The translations under genes and the position numbers were made by a program. 64,000 bases of DNA from UBA2357 sp002344625 (GTDB lineage Bacteria > Pseudomonadota > Gammaproteobacteria > Burkholderiales > Rhodocyclaceae). The DNA lies in contig CALKIH010000053.1 of assembly GCA_937995335.1 (NCBI GenBank), positions 1 through 64,000 of the forward strand. Reading direction: 5' to 3'. Shown piece by piece: positions 1 to 9,355 of the stretch (its first letter is position 1; every line of letters starts with the position of its first letter). The notes beneath the pieces were generated by a model, which worked only from the letters and a program-made list of their open reading frames with translations, searched no databases and had not been told where the DNA came from.

Positions 1-498
<498 letters not shown>

Positions 499-511
499 TA
501 CGGCAGCAAAC

Positions 512-967
512 ATGTCCGGAGCCGGCCCCAGCCTGCGCGAACGAGCGATCCGCCTGCTCGCCCTGCGCGAGCACTCGCGCAGCGAGCTGGTCCGCAAACT
601 GGCCGCGCACGGCAGCGCCGACGAAATCGACGCGACGCTCGCACGGCTTGGCGAGCTCGGCCTGCAGTCGGACGAGCGATTCGCACGTGCATGGATCCGT
701 TCGAAAGCCGCGCGCTTCGGGCTGGCGCGCCTTCGACACGAGCTCGCCCGCCGCGGGCTGGCGCGCGACGTGATCGAAGACGCGCTGGCACTCGAAGCCG
801 ACGCGAGCGAAATCGATCGCGCCCGCGCGGTGTGGGCCGGCAAATTTGGCAAGACCCCGCAGGACAGGTCAGAATGGGCGAAACAGGCGCGATTCCTACA
901 GGGTCGTGGTTTTTCGGCGGATACGATAACAAGGCTGCTAAAAGAGAATCCGGATGAGTCTGCTTAA
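512..967 (+). CDS. recX: Regulatory protein RecX
   Basis: RecX binds RecA filaments and restrains RecA activity in the cytoplasm. The 151-residue product has the RecX layout of repeated three-helix units: LRERAIRLLALREHSRSEL near residue 8, the DERFARAWIRSKAARFG block in the middle, and a C-terminal unit ending QGRGFSADTITRLLK. Length is normal. I chose the ATG at 512; an in-frame start at 473 would run into recA. It follows recA by 13 bases, and its 3' end overlaps lptB by 14 bases, so lptB is probably translated from the same message. Confidence 0.92.
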   Translation: MSGAGPSLRERAIRLLALREHSRSELVRKLAAHGSADEIDATLARLGELGLQSDERFARAWIRSKAARFGLARLRHELARRGLARDVIEDALALEADASEIDRARAVWAGKFGKTPQDRSEWAKQARFLQGRGFSADTITRLLKENPDESA

Positions 968-1676
968 GGTCAAGGGCCTGCGCAAGAGCTACAAACTGCG
1001 CACCGTCGTCCACGACGTGGGTTTCGAGGTCGGCAGCGGCGAAGTGGTCGGACTGCTCGGCCCCAACGGGGCCGGCAAGACAACCTGTTTCTACATGATC
1101 GTGGGGCTCGTGCGTGCGGACGACGGCGAGATCACCCTCGACGACGCGCGCCTCACCCATTTGCCCATCCATGCCCGGGCGCGCCTCGGATTGTCGTATC
1201 TGCCGCAGGAGATGAGCGTTTTCCGCAAGCTCAGCGTGGCCGACAACATCAAGGCGGTTCTGGAGCTGCAGGGACTCGGCAAGGACGACATCGCAACCCG
1301 GCTGGAACAACTGCTCGAAGAACTCGGCATTGCCCATCTGCGCGACAACCCCTCGATCTCGCTGTCGGGCGGCGAGCGCCGGCGCTGCGAGATCGCGCGC
1401 GCGCTGGCGAACAGCCCCCGCCTGATCCTGCTCGACGAACCTTTCGCGGGTGTGGACCCGATCGCGGTCCTCGACATCCAGAAGATCATCCGCTTCCTCA
1501 AGGAACGCGGCATAGGCGTGCTGATCACGGACCACAACGTGCGCGAGACCCTGGGCATCTGCGACCGCGCCTACATCATCAGCGCGGGCAGCGTTCTCGC
1601 CAGCGGCCATCCCGACGAGATCGTGCGCAACGAACAGGTGCGCCAAGTGTATCTCGGTGAACATTTCCGGCTCTGA
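954..1676 (+). CDS. lptB: LptB, ATPase of the lipopolysaccharide export ABC transporter
   Basis: LptB is the cytoplasmic ATPase that, with LptF/LptG, extracts LPS from the inner membrane and drives it along the LptC-LptA bridge. The 240 residues contain Walker A GPNGAGKTT (about 36-44), the LptB-typical YLPQEMSVFRKLSV Q-loop region, the LSGGERRR signature and the Walker B/D-loop LILLDEPFAGVDP, then the switch His in LITDHNVRE. Length is normal. Usually lptC and lptA sit directly upstream; here recA-recX does, and lptB overlaps recX by 14 bases. rpoN follows after 22 bases, the common betaproteobacterial lptB-rpoN order. Confidence 0.95.
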   Translation: MSLLKVKGLRKSYKLRTVVHDVGFEVGSGEVVGLLGPNGAGKTTCFYMIVGLVRADDGEITLDDARLTHLPIHARARLGLSYLPQEMSVFRKLSVADNIKAVLELQGLGKDDIATRLEQLLEELGIAHLRDNPSISLSGGERRRCEIARALANSPRLILLDEPFAGVDPIAVLDIQKIIRFLKERGIGVLITDHNVRETLGICDRAYIISAGSVLASGHPDEIVRNEQVRQVYLGEHFRL

Positions 1677-1698
1677 AGCGCCTCGATCCCCAACCGCC

Positions 1699-3159
1699 AT
1701 GAAGCCATCCCTCCAGCTCAAGCTCTCGCAGCACCTGACGCTCACGCCACAACTGCAGCAATCGATCAAGCTGCTGCAACTGTCGACCCTCGAGCTCAAC
1801 CAGGAGATCGAACGCTTCCTGCTCGAGAACCCGATGCTCGAGCGCGAAGACATCGACGGTGGCGACTATCGCGCGGCGGGCAGCGAGCCACCGCGCACCG
1901 ACGCGGGCGAGCATGAAGGCGACACTTCGTCCGCCCCGGCCGACAGCACCACGCCGGAGTCCCGCGAGGACAGTGGCGAGGCCACCAGCTTCGAGGACGG
2001 TAGCGACTGGACGAGCGGCACGGGCGGCAGCCAGAACCGCGACGACGAGGACGACAGCGATTTTCAGGATTTTCAGGCGACGGCGGCCAGCCTGCGCGAC
2101 CATCTCGACCAGCAGGTGAGTCTCGCGCCGCTCAGCGATCGTGACCGGGCGCTGGTACGCTTCATCATCGAGGCGCTGGACGACGACGGCTACCTCAACC
2201 AGTCGCTCGAAGAGCTATTGGCGCTCCTGCCGCCCGAACTCGAGTTCGACCTCGAAGACCTCTCGATCGCGCTACACCAGGTGCAAAGCCTCGAACCATC
2301 CGGCATCGGCGCGCGCAGTCCGCAGGAATGCCTCGACCTGCAGCTCAAGGCCCTGCCCCCCGGGCCGGTCCGCGATCTTGCCCGGGTGGTCGTGTGCGAG
2401 CACCTCGAATTGCTGGCGGAGCGCAACTTCGCGCGCATCAAGCGCAGCACCGGCTGCAACGACGACGAACTGCGCGAAGCCCATGCGCTGATCTGCACGC
2501 TCAACCCGCATCCCGGTTCGCAGTACTCCACCCAGGAAACGCGATACGTGGTGCCCGACGTCGTGGTGCGCAAACACCGCGGCCGCTGGTCGGCGGTACT
2601 GAATGCCGACGCGATGCCGCGCCTGCGGGTCAACGCCTTGTACGCCAGCATTCTCCAGCAGAACCGCGGCTCCGGCGGCGCACTGACCAGCCAGCTGCAG
2701 GAAGCGCGCTGGTTGATCAAGAACGTGCAACAGCGCTTCGACACGATCCTGCGGGTGTCGCAAGCCATTGTTGACCAGCAGCGCCAGTTCTTCGATTATG
2801 GAGACGTGGCGATGCGGCCACTCACACTTCGGGAAATAGCCGAGCAGCTCGAACTCCACGAATCCACAATTTCCAGGGTCACGACACAAAAGTTCATGTC
2901 GACGCCGAGGGGCGTATTCGAACTCAAGTATTTCTTTGGTAGTCATGTTTCCACCGACACCGGCGGCGCGGCGTCCTCCACCGCGATTCGCGCCCTGATT
3001 CGTCAGTTGATCGACGCCGAAGACCGCAAGAAACCACTTTCCGACGCAAAGATCGCAGATTTATTGGGCCAGCAGGGTATCGTGGTTGCACGAAGAACGA
3101 TCGCCAAATATCGCGAATCGCTCAATATCCCGCCGGTCAGTCAGCGCAAGACGATTTAA
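1699..3159 (+). CDS. rpoN: RNA polymerase sigma-54 factor
   Basis: Sigma-54 directs RNA polymerase to -24/-12 promoters and needs AAA+ activators. The 486-residue protein starts MKPSLQLKLSQHLTLTPQLQ, the conserved Gln/Leu-rich Region I. An acidic Region II follows (Asp/Glu/Ser-rich, about 50-135), then the core-binding domain, a helix-turn-helix (ELHESTISRVTTQK) and the RpoN box ARRTIAKYRE at about 464-473. An in-frame GTG at 1657 would add 14 unconserved residues and overlap lptB, so I prefer the ATG at 1699. hpf, ptsN and hprK follow, the standard nitrogen-PTS neighbourhood. Confidence 0.96.
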   Translation: MKPSLQLKLSQHLTLTPQLQQSIKLLQLSTLELNQEIERFLLENPMLEREDIDGGDYRAAGSEPPRTDAGEHEGDTSSAPADSTTPESREDSGEATSFEDGSDWTSGTGGSQNRDDEDDSDFQDFQATAASLRDHLDQQVSLAPLSDRDRALVRFIIEALDDDGYLNQSLEELLALLPPELEFDLEDLSIALHQVQSLEPSGIGARSPQECLDLQLKALPPGPVRDLARVVVCEHLELLAERNFARIKRSTGCNDDELREAHALICTLNPHPGSQYSTQETRYVVPDVVVRKHRGRWSAVLNADAMPRLRVNALYASILQQNRGSGGALTSQLQEARWLIKNVQQRFDTILRVSQAIVDQQRQFFDYGDVAMRPLTLREIAEQLELHESTISRVTTQKFMSTPRGVFELKYFFGSHVSTDTGGAASSTAIRALIRQLIDAEDRKKPLSDAKIADLLGQQGIVVARRTIAKYRESLNIPPVSQRKTI

Positions 3160-3178
3160 ATTCAACAAGGGAGTCATC

Positions 3179-3502
3179 ATGAATCTGAAAATCACCGGCC
3201 ACCATGTCGAAGTTACCGATGCCATTCGTGACTACGTCAACAGCAAGCTCGACCGGGTCATCCGCCACTTCGACAATGTCACCAGCGTCGTGGTGATCCT
3301 CTCGGTCGAGAAGCTCGACCAGAAAGCCGAAGTCACGGTGCACGTCCGCGGCAAGGACATCTTCGTCGAGAGCACCGATGCCGACCTGTATGCTGCGATC
3401 GACTCGATGACCGACAAGCTCGATCGGCAGGTGATCAAGTACAAACAGAAGAATCAGGATCACGGCCATGATGCGCTGAAGCATCACGACGCCGAACTCT
3501 GA
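3179..3502 (+). CDS. hpf: Ribosome hibernation promoting factor (short HPF / YhbH)
   Basis: Short HPF binds the 30S subunit and promotes 100S ribosome dimers in stationary phase. The 107-residue product begins MNLKITGHHVEVTDAIRDYV and shows the S30AE/HPF pattern LDRVIRHFDNV ... VHVRGKDIFVESTDADLYAAIDSM. The length is that of the short form, with no C-terminal dimerisation domain. The ATG at 3179 is preceded by an AAGGGAG ribosome-binding site. It starts 19 bases after rpoN, so it is probably cotranscribed. Confidence 0.95.
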   Translation: MNLKITGHHVEVTDAIRDYVNSKLDRVIRHFDNVTSVVVILSVEKLDQKAEVTVHVRGKDIFVESTDADLYAAIDSMTDKLDRQVIKYKQKNQDHGHDALKHHDAEL

Positions 3503-3527
3503 GGTGTTGCGCGCGCGACTTTTTTAG

Positions 3528-3557
3528 TTACCGCGTTCGGAGCCGAGTGTTTATAAT
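3528..3557 (+). promoter_or_regulatory. Candidate sigma-70 promoter for ptsN-hprK
   Basis: In the 145-bp hpf-ptsN gap there is a perfect TATAAT at 3552-3557, with TTACCG at 3528-3533 and an 18-base spacer. It points towards ptsN, whose start lies about 90 bases downstream. A T-run at 3519-3525, just after a GCGCGC stretch, could end some hpf transcripts first. The assignment rests on sequence only. Confidence 0.5.
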
Positions 3558-3647
3558 CGCGCCTTCAATGCGTATACGCGCACCGATTGACGCCTAACGG
3601 GCCGACACGAAGCTTGACGCATGAGCGTGGTGTCGGCCAGGTGCAGC

Positions 3648-4133
3648 ATGAGCCTGATAGCCAATCTCCTACCTCTTTCAAACGTGGTCATCGACCTCGA
3701 GGCGAGCAGCAAGAAGCGCGTTTTCGAGCAGGCGGGACTGCTTTTCGAAAACCAGCAGGGCATCAGCCGCAGCGATGTCTTCGACAGCCTTTTTGCGCGC
3801 GAACGCCTCGGCTCGACCGGACTCGGTCAGGGAATCGCGATTCCGCACGGTCGCATAAAGGGGCTCAAGGATGCCGCGGGCGCGTTTCTCCGGCTCGCAA
3901 CACCGGTTCAATTCGACGCCCCCGACGGCCGGCCGGTCGGAATGCTGTTCGTGCTCCTCGTGCCCGAACAGGCCAACGAACAGCACCTGCAACTGCTGTC
4001 GGAGCTGGCGCAGATGTTCAGCGACAGCAAATTCCGTGAAAGCCTGTTGAACGCCCCCGATCCTGCTGTCATCCATTCGCTATTCACCTCGTGGGGCCCG
4101 GATGCGGCGGACGAGCGTCGCGCGGCTTTTTGA
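3648..4133 (+). CDS. ptsN: PtsN, EIIA component of the nitrogen-related PTS
   Basis: EIIA-Ntr is a regulatory phosphocarrier, with roles in potassium, nitrogen and cell-envelope control rather than sugar uptake. The 161-residue protein has the PTS EIIA type-2 fold, with the phospho-acceptor His at about residue 67 in GQGIAIPHGRIKG and the partner motif LLVPEQANEQHLQLLSELAQMF. I chose the ATG at 3648 because the protein then opens MSLIANLLPLSNVVIDLEA; an ATG at 3621 would add nine residues. Its 3' end overlaps hprK by 32 bases, so the two are probably translationally coupled. Confidence 0.93.
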   Translation: MSLIANLLPLSNVVIDLEASSKKRVFEQAGLLFENQQGISRSDVFDSLFARERLGSTGLGQGIAIPHGRIKGLKDAAGAFLRLATPVQFDAPDGRPVGMLFVLLVPEQANEQHLQLLSELAQMFSDSKFRESLLNAPDPAVIHSLFTSWGPDAADERRAAF

Positions 4134-5043
4134 CAGCCACCGTGACTGGCTCAAGCTGACGCATGTTTGCGGCAGGCTTGATCGCGACATCTCCGTCACC
4201 GAAGAACGCATCTGGCCGGCCGATCTGGTCGGGCACCTCAACCTGATCCATCCCGACCGCCTGCAGATCATCGGTGCCGCCGAGCTGTCGTGGGCACGCA
4301 GGCAATCGCGCGACAAGATCGCCCACCACCTCACCGAAATCCTCTCGGCACAGCCGCCGGCCATCGTCATGGCGGACGACTGCGAAGTTCCGGCGATGGT
4401 CAGCACCCTGTGCGAAGCCAACGGCATCGCGCTGTTCACGACCCCCCTCGCCTCGGCCAGCGTGATCGACCAGTTGCGGCTCTATCTCTCGCGCCAGCTC
4501 GCGGAGAAGGTGTCGCTACACGGCGTGTTCATGGATGTGCTGGGGGTCGGCGTATTCATCACCGGCGACTCGGGTGCGGGCAAGTCCGAACTCGCGCTCG
4601 AGCTGATCTCGCGCGGGCATGGCCTGGTCGCCGACGATATCGTCGAGTTTTCACGCATCGCCCCGTCGGTTCTCGAGGGACGCTGCCCCGAAATGCTCAA
4701 GGACTTCATCGAAGTCCGCGGGCTGGGGATTCTCAACATCCGCACGATCTTTGGCGAAACCGCCTGCCGACGCAAGATGCGCCTGCGCCTGATCGTATAC
4801 CTGCAGCGGCGCACCCCCGGTCAGGACGATCCTTCACGCCTGCCCATGCACCAGGAAACGCAGGACATCCTCGGCGTCCCGATCCGGCGAACGGTATTGC
4901 CGGTCGCGGCCGGACGCAACCTCGCGGTGCTTCTCGAAGCTGCCGTGCGCTCGGCGATTCTGCAATGGCGCGGCATGGACTCCACCCAGGAGTTCGTCGA
5001 ACGACAACAGAGCATGCTGAACGATGGGTCGGGCGGCTTCTGA
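4102..5043 (+). CDS. hprK: HPr kinase/phosphorylase
   Basis: HprK phosphorylates and dephosphorylates a serine of HPr-like proteins. In betaproteobacteria it sits with ptsN and probably acts in the regulatory Ntr-PTS. The 313-residue product has the N-terminal Hpr_kinase_N domain (about 1-130) and a C-terminal kinase domain with Walker A GDSGAGKS (155-162), the paired Asp of VADD (178-179), and the HprK signature EVRGLGILNI (204-213). All catalytic motifs are intact. It overlaps ptsN by 32 bases. A second, divergent HprK-like kinase at 35,482 lacks the signature and is not a duplicate of this gene. Confidence 0.95.
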   Translation: MRRTSVARLFDSHRDWLKLTHVCGRLDRDISVTEERIWPADLVGHLNLIHPDRLQIIGAAELSWARRQSRDKIAHHLTEILSAQPPAIVMADDCEVPAMVSTLCEANGIALFTTPLASASVIDQLRLYLSRQLAEKVSLHGVFMDVLGVGVFITGDSGAGKSELALELISRGHGLVADDIVEFSRIAPSVLEGRCPEMLKDFIEVRGLGILNIRTIFGETACRRKMRLRLIVYLQRRTPGQDDPSRLPMHQETQDILGVPIRRTVLPVAAGRNLAVLLEAAVRSAILQWRGMDSTQEFVERQQSMLNDGSGGF

Positions 5044-5168
5044 GCCACCGCGCAGCAACGCCTGCTGCGTCCATGCCCGCAGGCCGGCGACGCGCAGCCC
5101 TTGCGGAGGCATCCCGCGGACTGCTACGCTCGGAGCCCGTTGCTTCAAGCCGAATTTCATCGCCCGCC

Positions 5169-6692
5169 ATGACTGCTGCACACCCCGACTACCTCGAACG
5201 CATTCTCAACGCCCGGGTTTATGAGATCGCCGAGGAAACCCCCCTCGATTTCGCCGCCAACCTGTCCGCGCGGGTGCACAACCGCATCCACCTCAAGCGC
5301 GAAGACATGCAACCGGTGTTCAGCTTCAAGATTCGCGGCGCCTACAACAAGATGGCGAACCTCTCCGCGGCGGCGCTCAAGCGCGGCGTGATCTGCGCAT
5401 CGGCCGGCAACCATGCGCAGGGTGTCGCGATGTCGGCGGAAAAACTAGGCGTCCGGGCCGTGATCGTCATGCCAGAGTCGACCCCGCTGATCAAGGTGGA
5501 CGCCGTGCGTGCCCGTGGCGCCGAAGTGGTCCTGAGGGGCGAGTCCTTCTCCGACGCCTACGCGCATGCGCTCGAACTCGAGAAGACCGAGAAGCTCACG
5601 TTCGTCCATCCGTTCGACGACCCGGATGTGATCGCCGGTCAAGGCACCATCGGCATGGAAATCCTGCGCTCGCACAGCAAGCCGATCCATGCCATCTTCT
5701 GTTGCGTGGGCGGTGGCGGCCTGATCTCGGGCGTCGCCGCCTACGTCAAGCGCCTGCGCCCGGAGACCAAGATCATCGGTGTCGAGGCGGTGGATTCCGA
5801 GGCGATGACGCAGTCGCTCAGGACCGGCGAGCGGGTGGTACTCGATCAGGTCGGCCTGTTTGCGGACGGCGCAGCCGTGAAACAGGTCGGCGCAGAAAAC
5901 TTCCGGCTGTGCCAGCAGTATGTCGACGAGATGATCGTGGTCGACAACGATGCGATCTGCGCCGCCATCAAGGATGTGTTCGAAGACACCCGCTCGATTC
6001 TCGAGCCGGCCGGCGCTCTCGCGATTGCCGGCGCCAAGGAATACATCAAGCAGAACAAGTTGCGCGACAAGAACATCGTCGCAATCGCCTCCGGGGCGAA
6101 CATGAATTTCGACCGCTTGCGCTTCGTCGCCGAACGGGCGGAACTGGGCGAGCAGCGTGAAGCGGTGTTGGCGGTCACGATCCCCGAAAAACCCGGCTCA
6201 TTCAAGAAGTTCTGCGGCCTGCTCGGCAACCGCAACATCACCGAGTTCAACTACCGCTACGCCGATCCGAAGCGCGCGCACATCTTCGTCGGCGTCACGG
6301 TGCACAATCGCGGCGAGGCCTCCCGGCTGGTCGAGATGCTCGAACGCCACGACTTGCCGGCGCTCGACCTGACCGATGACGAGATGGCCAAGAGCCACAT
6401 CCGCTATATGGTCGGCGGACATGCGCCACAGGTCGACAACGAGTTGATCTACCGCTTCGTCTTCCCCGAAAGGCCGGGCGCGCTGATGAATTTCCTGTCG
6501 CAACTGCGCTCCGACTGGAACATCAGCCTGTTCCACTACCGCAACCACGGCGCGGATTTCGGGCGGGTGCTGGTCGGACTGCAGGTTTCCGAAGCCGACA
6601 AGTCCGATTTTCATGACTTCCTGGCCCGGCTCGGTTACGACTTCCAGGAAGAAACCGGCAACCCCGTATACCGGATGTTTCTGGGCAATTGA
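5169..6692 (+). CDS. ilvA: Threonine ammonia-lyase, biosynthetic type
   Basis: IlvA deaminates threonine to 2-oxobutanoate, the first step to isoleucine, and is normally feedback-inhibited by isoleucine. The 507-residue protein has the PLP domain with Lys54 in SFKIRGAYNK, the SAGNHAQGVA substrate loop and the CVGGGGLISG phosphate-binding loop. Two ACT-like regulatory repeats follow at the C-terminus, beginning near AVTIPEKPGSFKKFCGLLG and YRFVFPERPGALMNFLSQL. This length and the double regulatory domain mark the biosynthetic form. The frame stays open far upstream, but MTAAHPDYLERIL at 5169 is the family-like start. Confidence 0.95.
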   Translation: MTAAHPDYLERILNARVYEIAEETPLDFAANLSARVHNRIHLKREDMQPVFSFKIRGAYNKMANLSAAALKRGVICASAGNHAQGVAMSAEKLGVRAVIVMPESTPLIKVDAVRARGAEVVLRGESFSDAYAHALELEKTEKLTFVHPFDDPDVIAGQGTIGMEILRSHSKPIHAIFCCVGGGGLISGVAAYVKRLRPETKIIGVEAVDSEAMTQSLRTGERVVLDQVGLFADGAAVKQVGAENFRLCQQYVDEMIVVDNDAICAAIKDVFEDTRSILEPAGALAIAGAKEYIKQNKLRDKNIVAIASGANMNFDRLRFVAERAELGEQREAVLAVTIPEKPGSFKKFCGLLGNRNITEFNYRYADPKRAHIFVGVTVHNRGEASRLVEMLERHDLPALDLTDDEMAKSHIRYMVGGHAPQVDNELIYRFVFPERPGALMNFLSQLRSDWNISLFHYRNHGADFGRVLVGLQVSEADKSDFHDFLARLGYDFQEETGNPVYRMFLGN

Positions 6693-6726
6693 GCCTTTCC
6701 GGCCGGCCAGCGCCTGGGCGGATCGG

Positions 6727-7317
6727 CTAACACATCGGCTCGAACACCCCTTCCTCGGTCACGATCCAGGCCATTGGCCGGTCGTGCGTCTGGGGCAGGG
6801 TAGTGCCGACACGGCCGGACTCGAAACCGACTCCCACCGCCGTGCTATCGATCATCGCGAGTGTCCGGTCGAAGTACCCGCCGCCATAGCCGAGCCGGAA
6901 GCCCGCCGCATCGAACGCGTTGAGCGGCACCAGCACCACATCGGGCACCAGCGACGGTCCTGCCGCCGGGATCGGGATTCCATGGCGATCGGCACTCATG
7001 GGCACGCCAGGCCGCCAGGCGCGGAACACCATCGGCGCCGCCTTGTCCAGCACCGCCGGGAGTGCCGCGCGCCGCTGCGCGTCGGCGGCCAGCCAGCCGG
7101 TGACGAAAGCGCGCAGGTCCGGCTCGCCGCGAAACGGCCAGCAGAATCCGAGCGTGCGCGCGGCCAGACGCTGAAGCAGCGGCGCCAGTCCGATTTCGAT
7201 CGCGGCGGTCGCAGCCGCACGTTGTTCGTCGGACATCGCCGCACGCGCCGCGAGCGCCTGTTCGCGCAGGGATCTCCGTTTTCGTGCTGATTCGGGTTCG
7301 GGCTGTGGCAAGGGCAT
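6727..7317 (-). CDS. ygfA: 5-formyltetrahydrofolate cyclo-ligase
   Basis: This enzyme uses ATP to convert 5-formyl-THF to 5,10-methenyl-THF. The 196-residue protein carries the family core: basic N-terminal KRRSLREQALAAR, FCWPFRGEPDLR in the middle, and the C-terminal LVPLNAFDAAGFRLGYGGGYFDRTL block that forms the nucleotide/folate site. The frame is open upstream to 7623, but the ATG at 7317 gives a normal length and does not run into the divergent transglycosylase gene. It converges on ilvA, separated by 34 bases. Confidence 0.9.
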   Translation of the reverse strand: MPLPQPEPESARKRRSLREQALAARAAMSDEQRAAATAAIEIGLAPLLQRLAARTLGFCWPFRGEPDLRAFVTGWLAADAQRRAALPAVLDKAAPMVFRAWRPGVPMSADRHGIPIPAAGPSLVPDVVLVPLNAFDAAGFRLGYGGGYFDRTLAMIDSTAVGVGFESGRVGTTLPQTHDRPMAWIVTEEGVFEPMC

Positions 7318-7356
7318 CGGGTCTGCGATAATGACGGTTGATGAATGGAGCGCAAG

Positions 7357-9291
7357 ATGAACACATGGGCCGTGCCCGCAATGGTAATGTGGGTTGTCCT
7401 GACCTGTACAAGCGCCATCGCCCAGAGCGAACCGGGCGATGGCCGGATCGTGGCCGCGCGCGAGGCTTTTCGTACCGGAGACAGCACCACGCTGGCGCTG
7501 CTTGCGGCGCAACCCAGCATGCACCCGCTCGACGCTTACGTCGAATACTGGTTGCTGCTCAACAAGCTGGCGGGTACGGTACCACCGCCGCCGGGCGAGC
7601 TCGATTCGTTCCTGACCCGGCACGCCGATACCGTGCTGGCCGAGCGCTTGCGGATGACATGGCTGAAGCGCATGGCCAAGGAGGGCCAGTGGAGCGCCTT
7701 CCTCGGCGAATTTCCTGCGCTGCTCCGCCCGGACGAAGAACTGCGCTGCCTGGCATGGCAGGCACGGCTCGCAACCAACGACCCCGGACTGGCCGCTGAA
7801 GTCAGCGCGGCGTGGCTGTCACTGGTGAATAATCACGCCGCCTGCAACGACGTGCTGGGCGGTCTGGCACTGCGCGGCGGCATCACTCAGGACCAGGTGT
7901 GGTGGCGATTCCGGCGCCAGATCGATAGCCGCACCCCCGAGCGCGCACGCACGACCGCATCATGGCTGCCGGCCGGCGCTGCGCCTGCCGGCGCGACGCT
8001 GGACCAGGTACTGAAGACGCCCGGCCCCTACCTCGACCGCCTGCCTGCCAACTTTGCCGCGACCCGCGCCGGGCGGGAGCTGGCCCTTGTCGCGCTGACA
8101 CGGATCGCGCGCGAGGACCCCACCGCGGCCTATGTACAGTTGCTGCGCATCGGCGAGCGGCTGACGAACGAAGAGAGGACCTACGCTTATTCCGTACTCG
8201 GCTATCACGGCGCCCTGTCCCGCCTGCCGCTCGCCGAGGATTGGTTTGCCGCCGCCGGCGACCTGCCGCTGAGCCCGGAAAAACGTGCCTGGCGCGTGCG
8301 CGCCGCGCTGAGGCTGGAGCGCTGGCCGGCGGTCGAGGAATACATCGGGCGGCTGCCCGAGGCAGAGCGCAACCAGCCGGAATGGATCTACTGGCTGGGG
8401 CGCGCCCACGCCGCCCAGGGTCGGGAGGCGGAAGCGCAGAAACTCTATCGCAGCATCGCCGGCGAAACCCACTTCTACGCCTTGCTGGCGAACGAAGAAC
8501 TAGGCAATCTGTTCGACCCGCCCGCGCCGCAACGGCTGCCAAGCGCAGCGGACAAGGCCCGCGTCGCCAGCGATGCCGGACTGAACAGGGCACTCGCGCT
8601 GTACCGCCTCGAAATGCAGACCGAAGCCATCCGGGAATGGGCATGGGCGGTGCGCGGCAAGGACGACGGCTTCCTGAGCGCGGCGGCGAGCCTGGCACTC
8701 GAACAACGCTTGTACGATCGCGCGATCAATACCGCCGAGCTCGGCAGCGCCCAGGCGAATTTCGACTTGCGTTTCATCACGCCTTATCGCGAACTGATCG
8801 AGCCGCAAGTAAAGGAACAGAACCTCGACATGGCCTGGGTATATGGCTTGATGCGCCAGGAAAGCCGATTCATCGCACCGGCGCGCTCGTCGGCCGGCGC
8901 ACAAGGGCTCATGCAGGTGATGCCGGCAACCGGGAAATGGGTTGCGGGCAAGATCGGACTCGCGGGCTACAACCAGGCGATGCTGGCCGACCCGCATACC
9001 AACGTGCTGCTCGGCACGAGCTACATGCGCCTGATCATGACCGACCTCGACAGCCATCCGGTGCTGGCATCGGCCGGATACAATGCCGGCCCGGGGCGGG
9101 CGACCCGCTGGCGGGACCGCAAGCCGCTCGAAGGCGCGATCTACACCGAGACCATCCCCTTCGACGAAACCCGCGACTATGTCAAGAAAGTGCTCGCGAA
9201 CGCGGTGATCTACGCGGCGCTGCTCGAGCAACGGCCGCAGTCGCTCAAAGCGCGCATGGGCATCATCGCGCCGTCGCAGACCGTTCCCTGA
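7357..9291 (+). CDS. slt: Soluble lytic murein transglycosylase (Slt70-like)
   Basis: Slt cleaves peptidoglycan glycan strands in the periplasm, forming 1,6-anhydro-muropeptides. The 644-residue protein has a signal peptide (hydrophobic PAMVMWVVLTCTSAIAQ), a long alpha-superhelical region of short helices to about residue 470, and a C-terminal SLT domain. The catalytic Glu is at about 502 in RQESRF, followed by SSAGAQGLMQVMPATGKWVA and YNAGPGRATRW. I chose the ATG at 7357 because a GGAG at 7347-7350 is well spaced from it; an ATG at 7345 is less likely. It is divergent from the cyclo-ligase gene. Confidence 0.93.
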   Translation: MNTWAVPAMVMWVVLTCTSAIAQSEPGDGRIVAAREAFRTGDSTTLALLAAQPSMHPLDAYVEYWLLLNKLAGTVPPPPGELDSFLTRHADTVLAERLRMTWLKRMAKEGQWSAFLGEFPALLRPDEELRCLAWQARLATNDPGLAAEVSAAWLSLVNNHAACNDVLGGLALRGGITQDQVWWRFRRQIDSRTPERARTTASWLPAGAAPAGATLDQVLKTPGPYLDRLPANFAATRAGRELALVALTRIAREDPTAAYVQLLRIGERLTNEERTYAYSVLGYHGALSRLPLAEDWFAAAGDLPLSPEKRAWRVRAALRLERWPAVEEYIGRLPEAERNQPEWIYWLGRAHAAQGREAEAQKLYRSIAGETHFYALLANEELGNLFDPPAPQRLPSAADKARVASDAGLNRALALYRLEMQTEAIREWAWAVRGKDDGFLSAAASLALEQRLYDRAINTAELGSAQANFDLRFITPYRELIEPQVKEQNLDMAWVYGLMRQESRFIAPARSSAGAQGLMQVMPATGKWVAGKIGLAGYNQAMLADPHTNVLLGTSYMRLIMTDLDSHPVLASAGYNAGPGRATRWRDRKPLEGAIYTETIPFDETRDYVKKVLANAVIYAALLEQRPQSLKARMGIIAPSQTVP

Positions 9292-9355
9292 GCCCGCCCA
9301 TGCCTGGCCATCTGAACACCTCCTGCCCTTTGCTTGATCTCTCTACGGAAACTGC

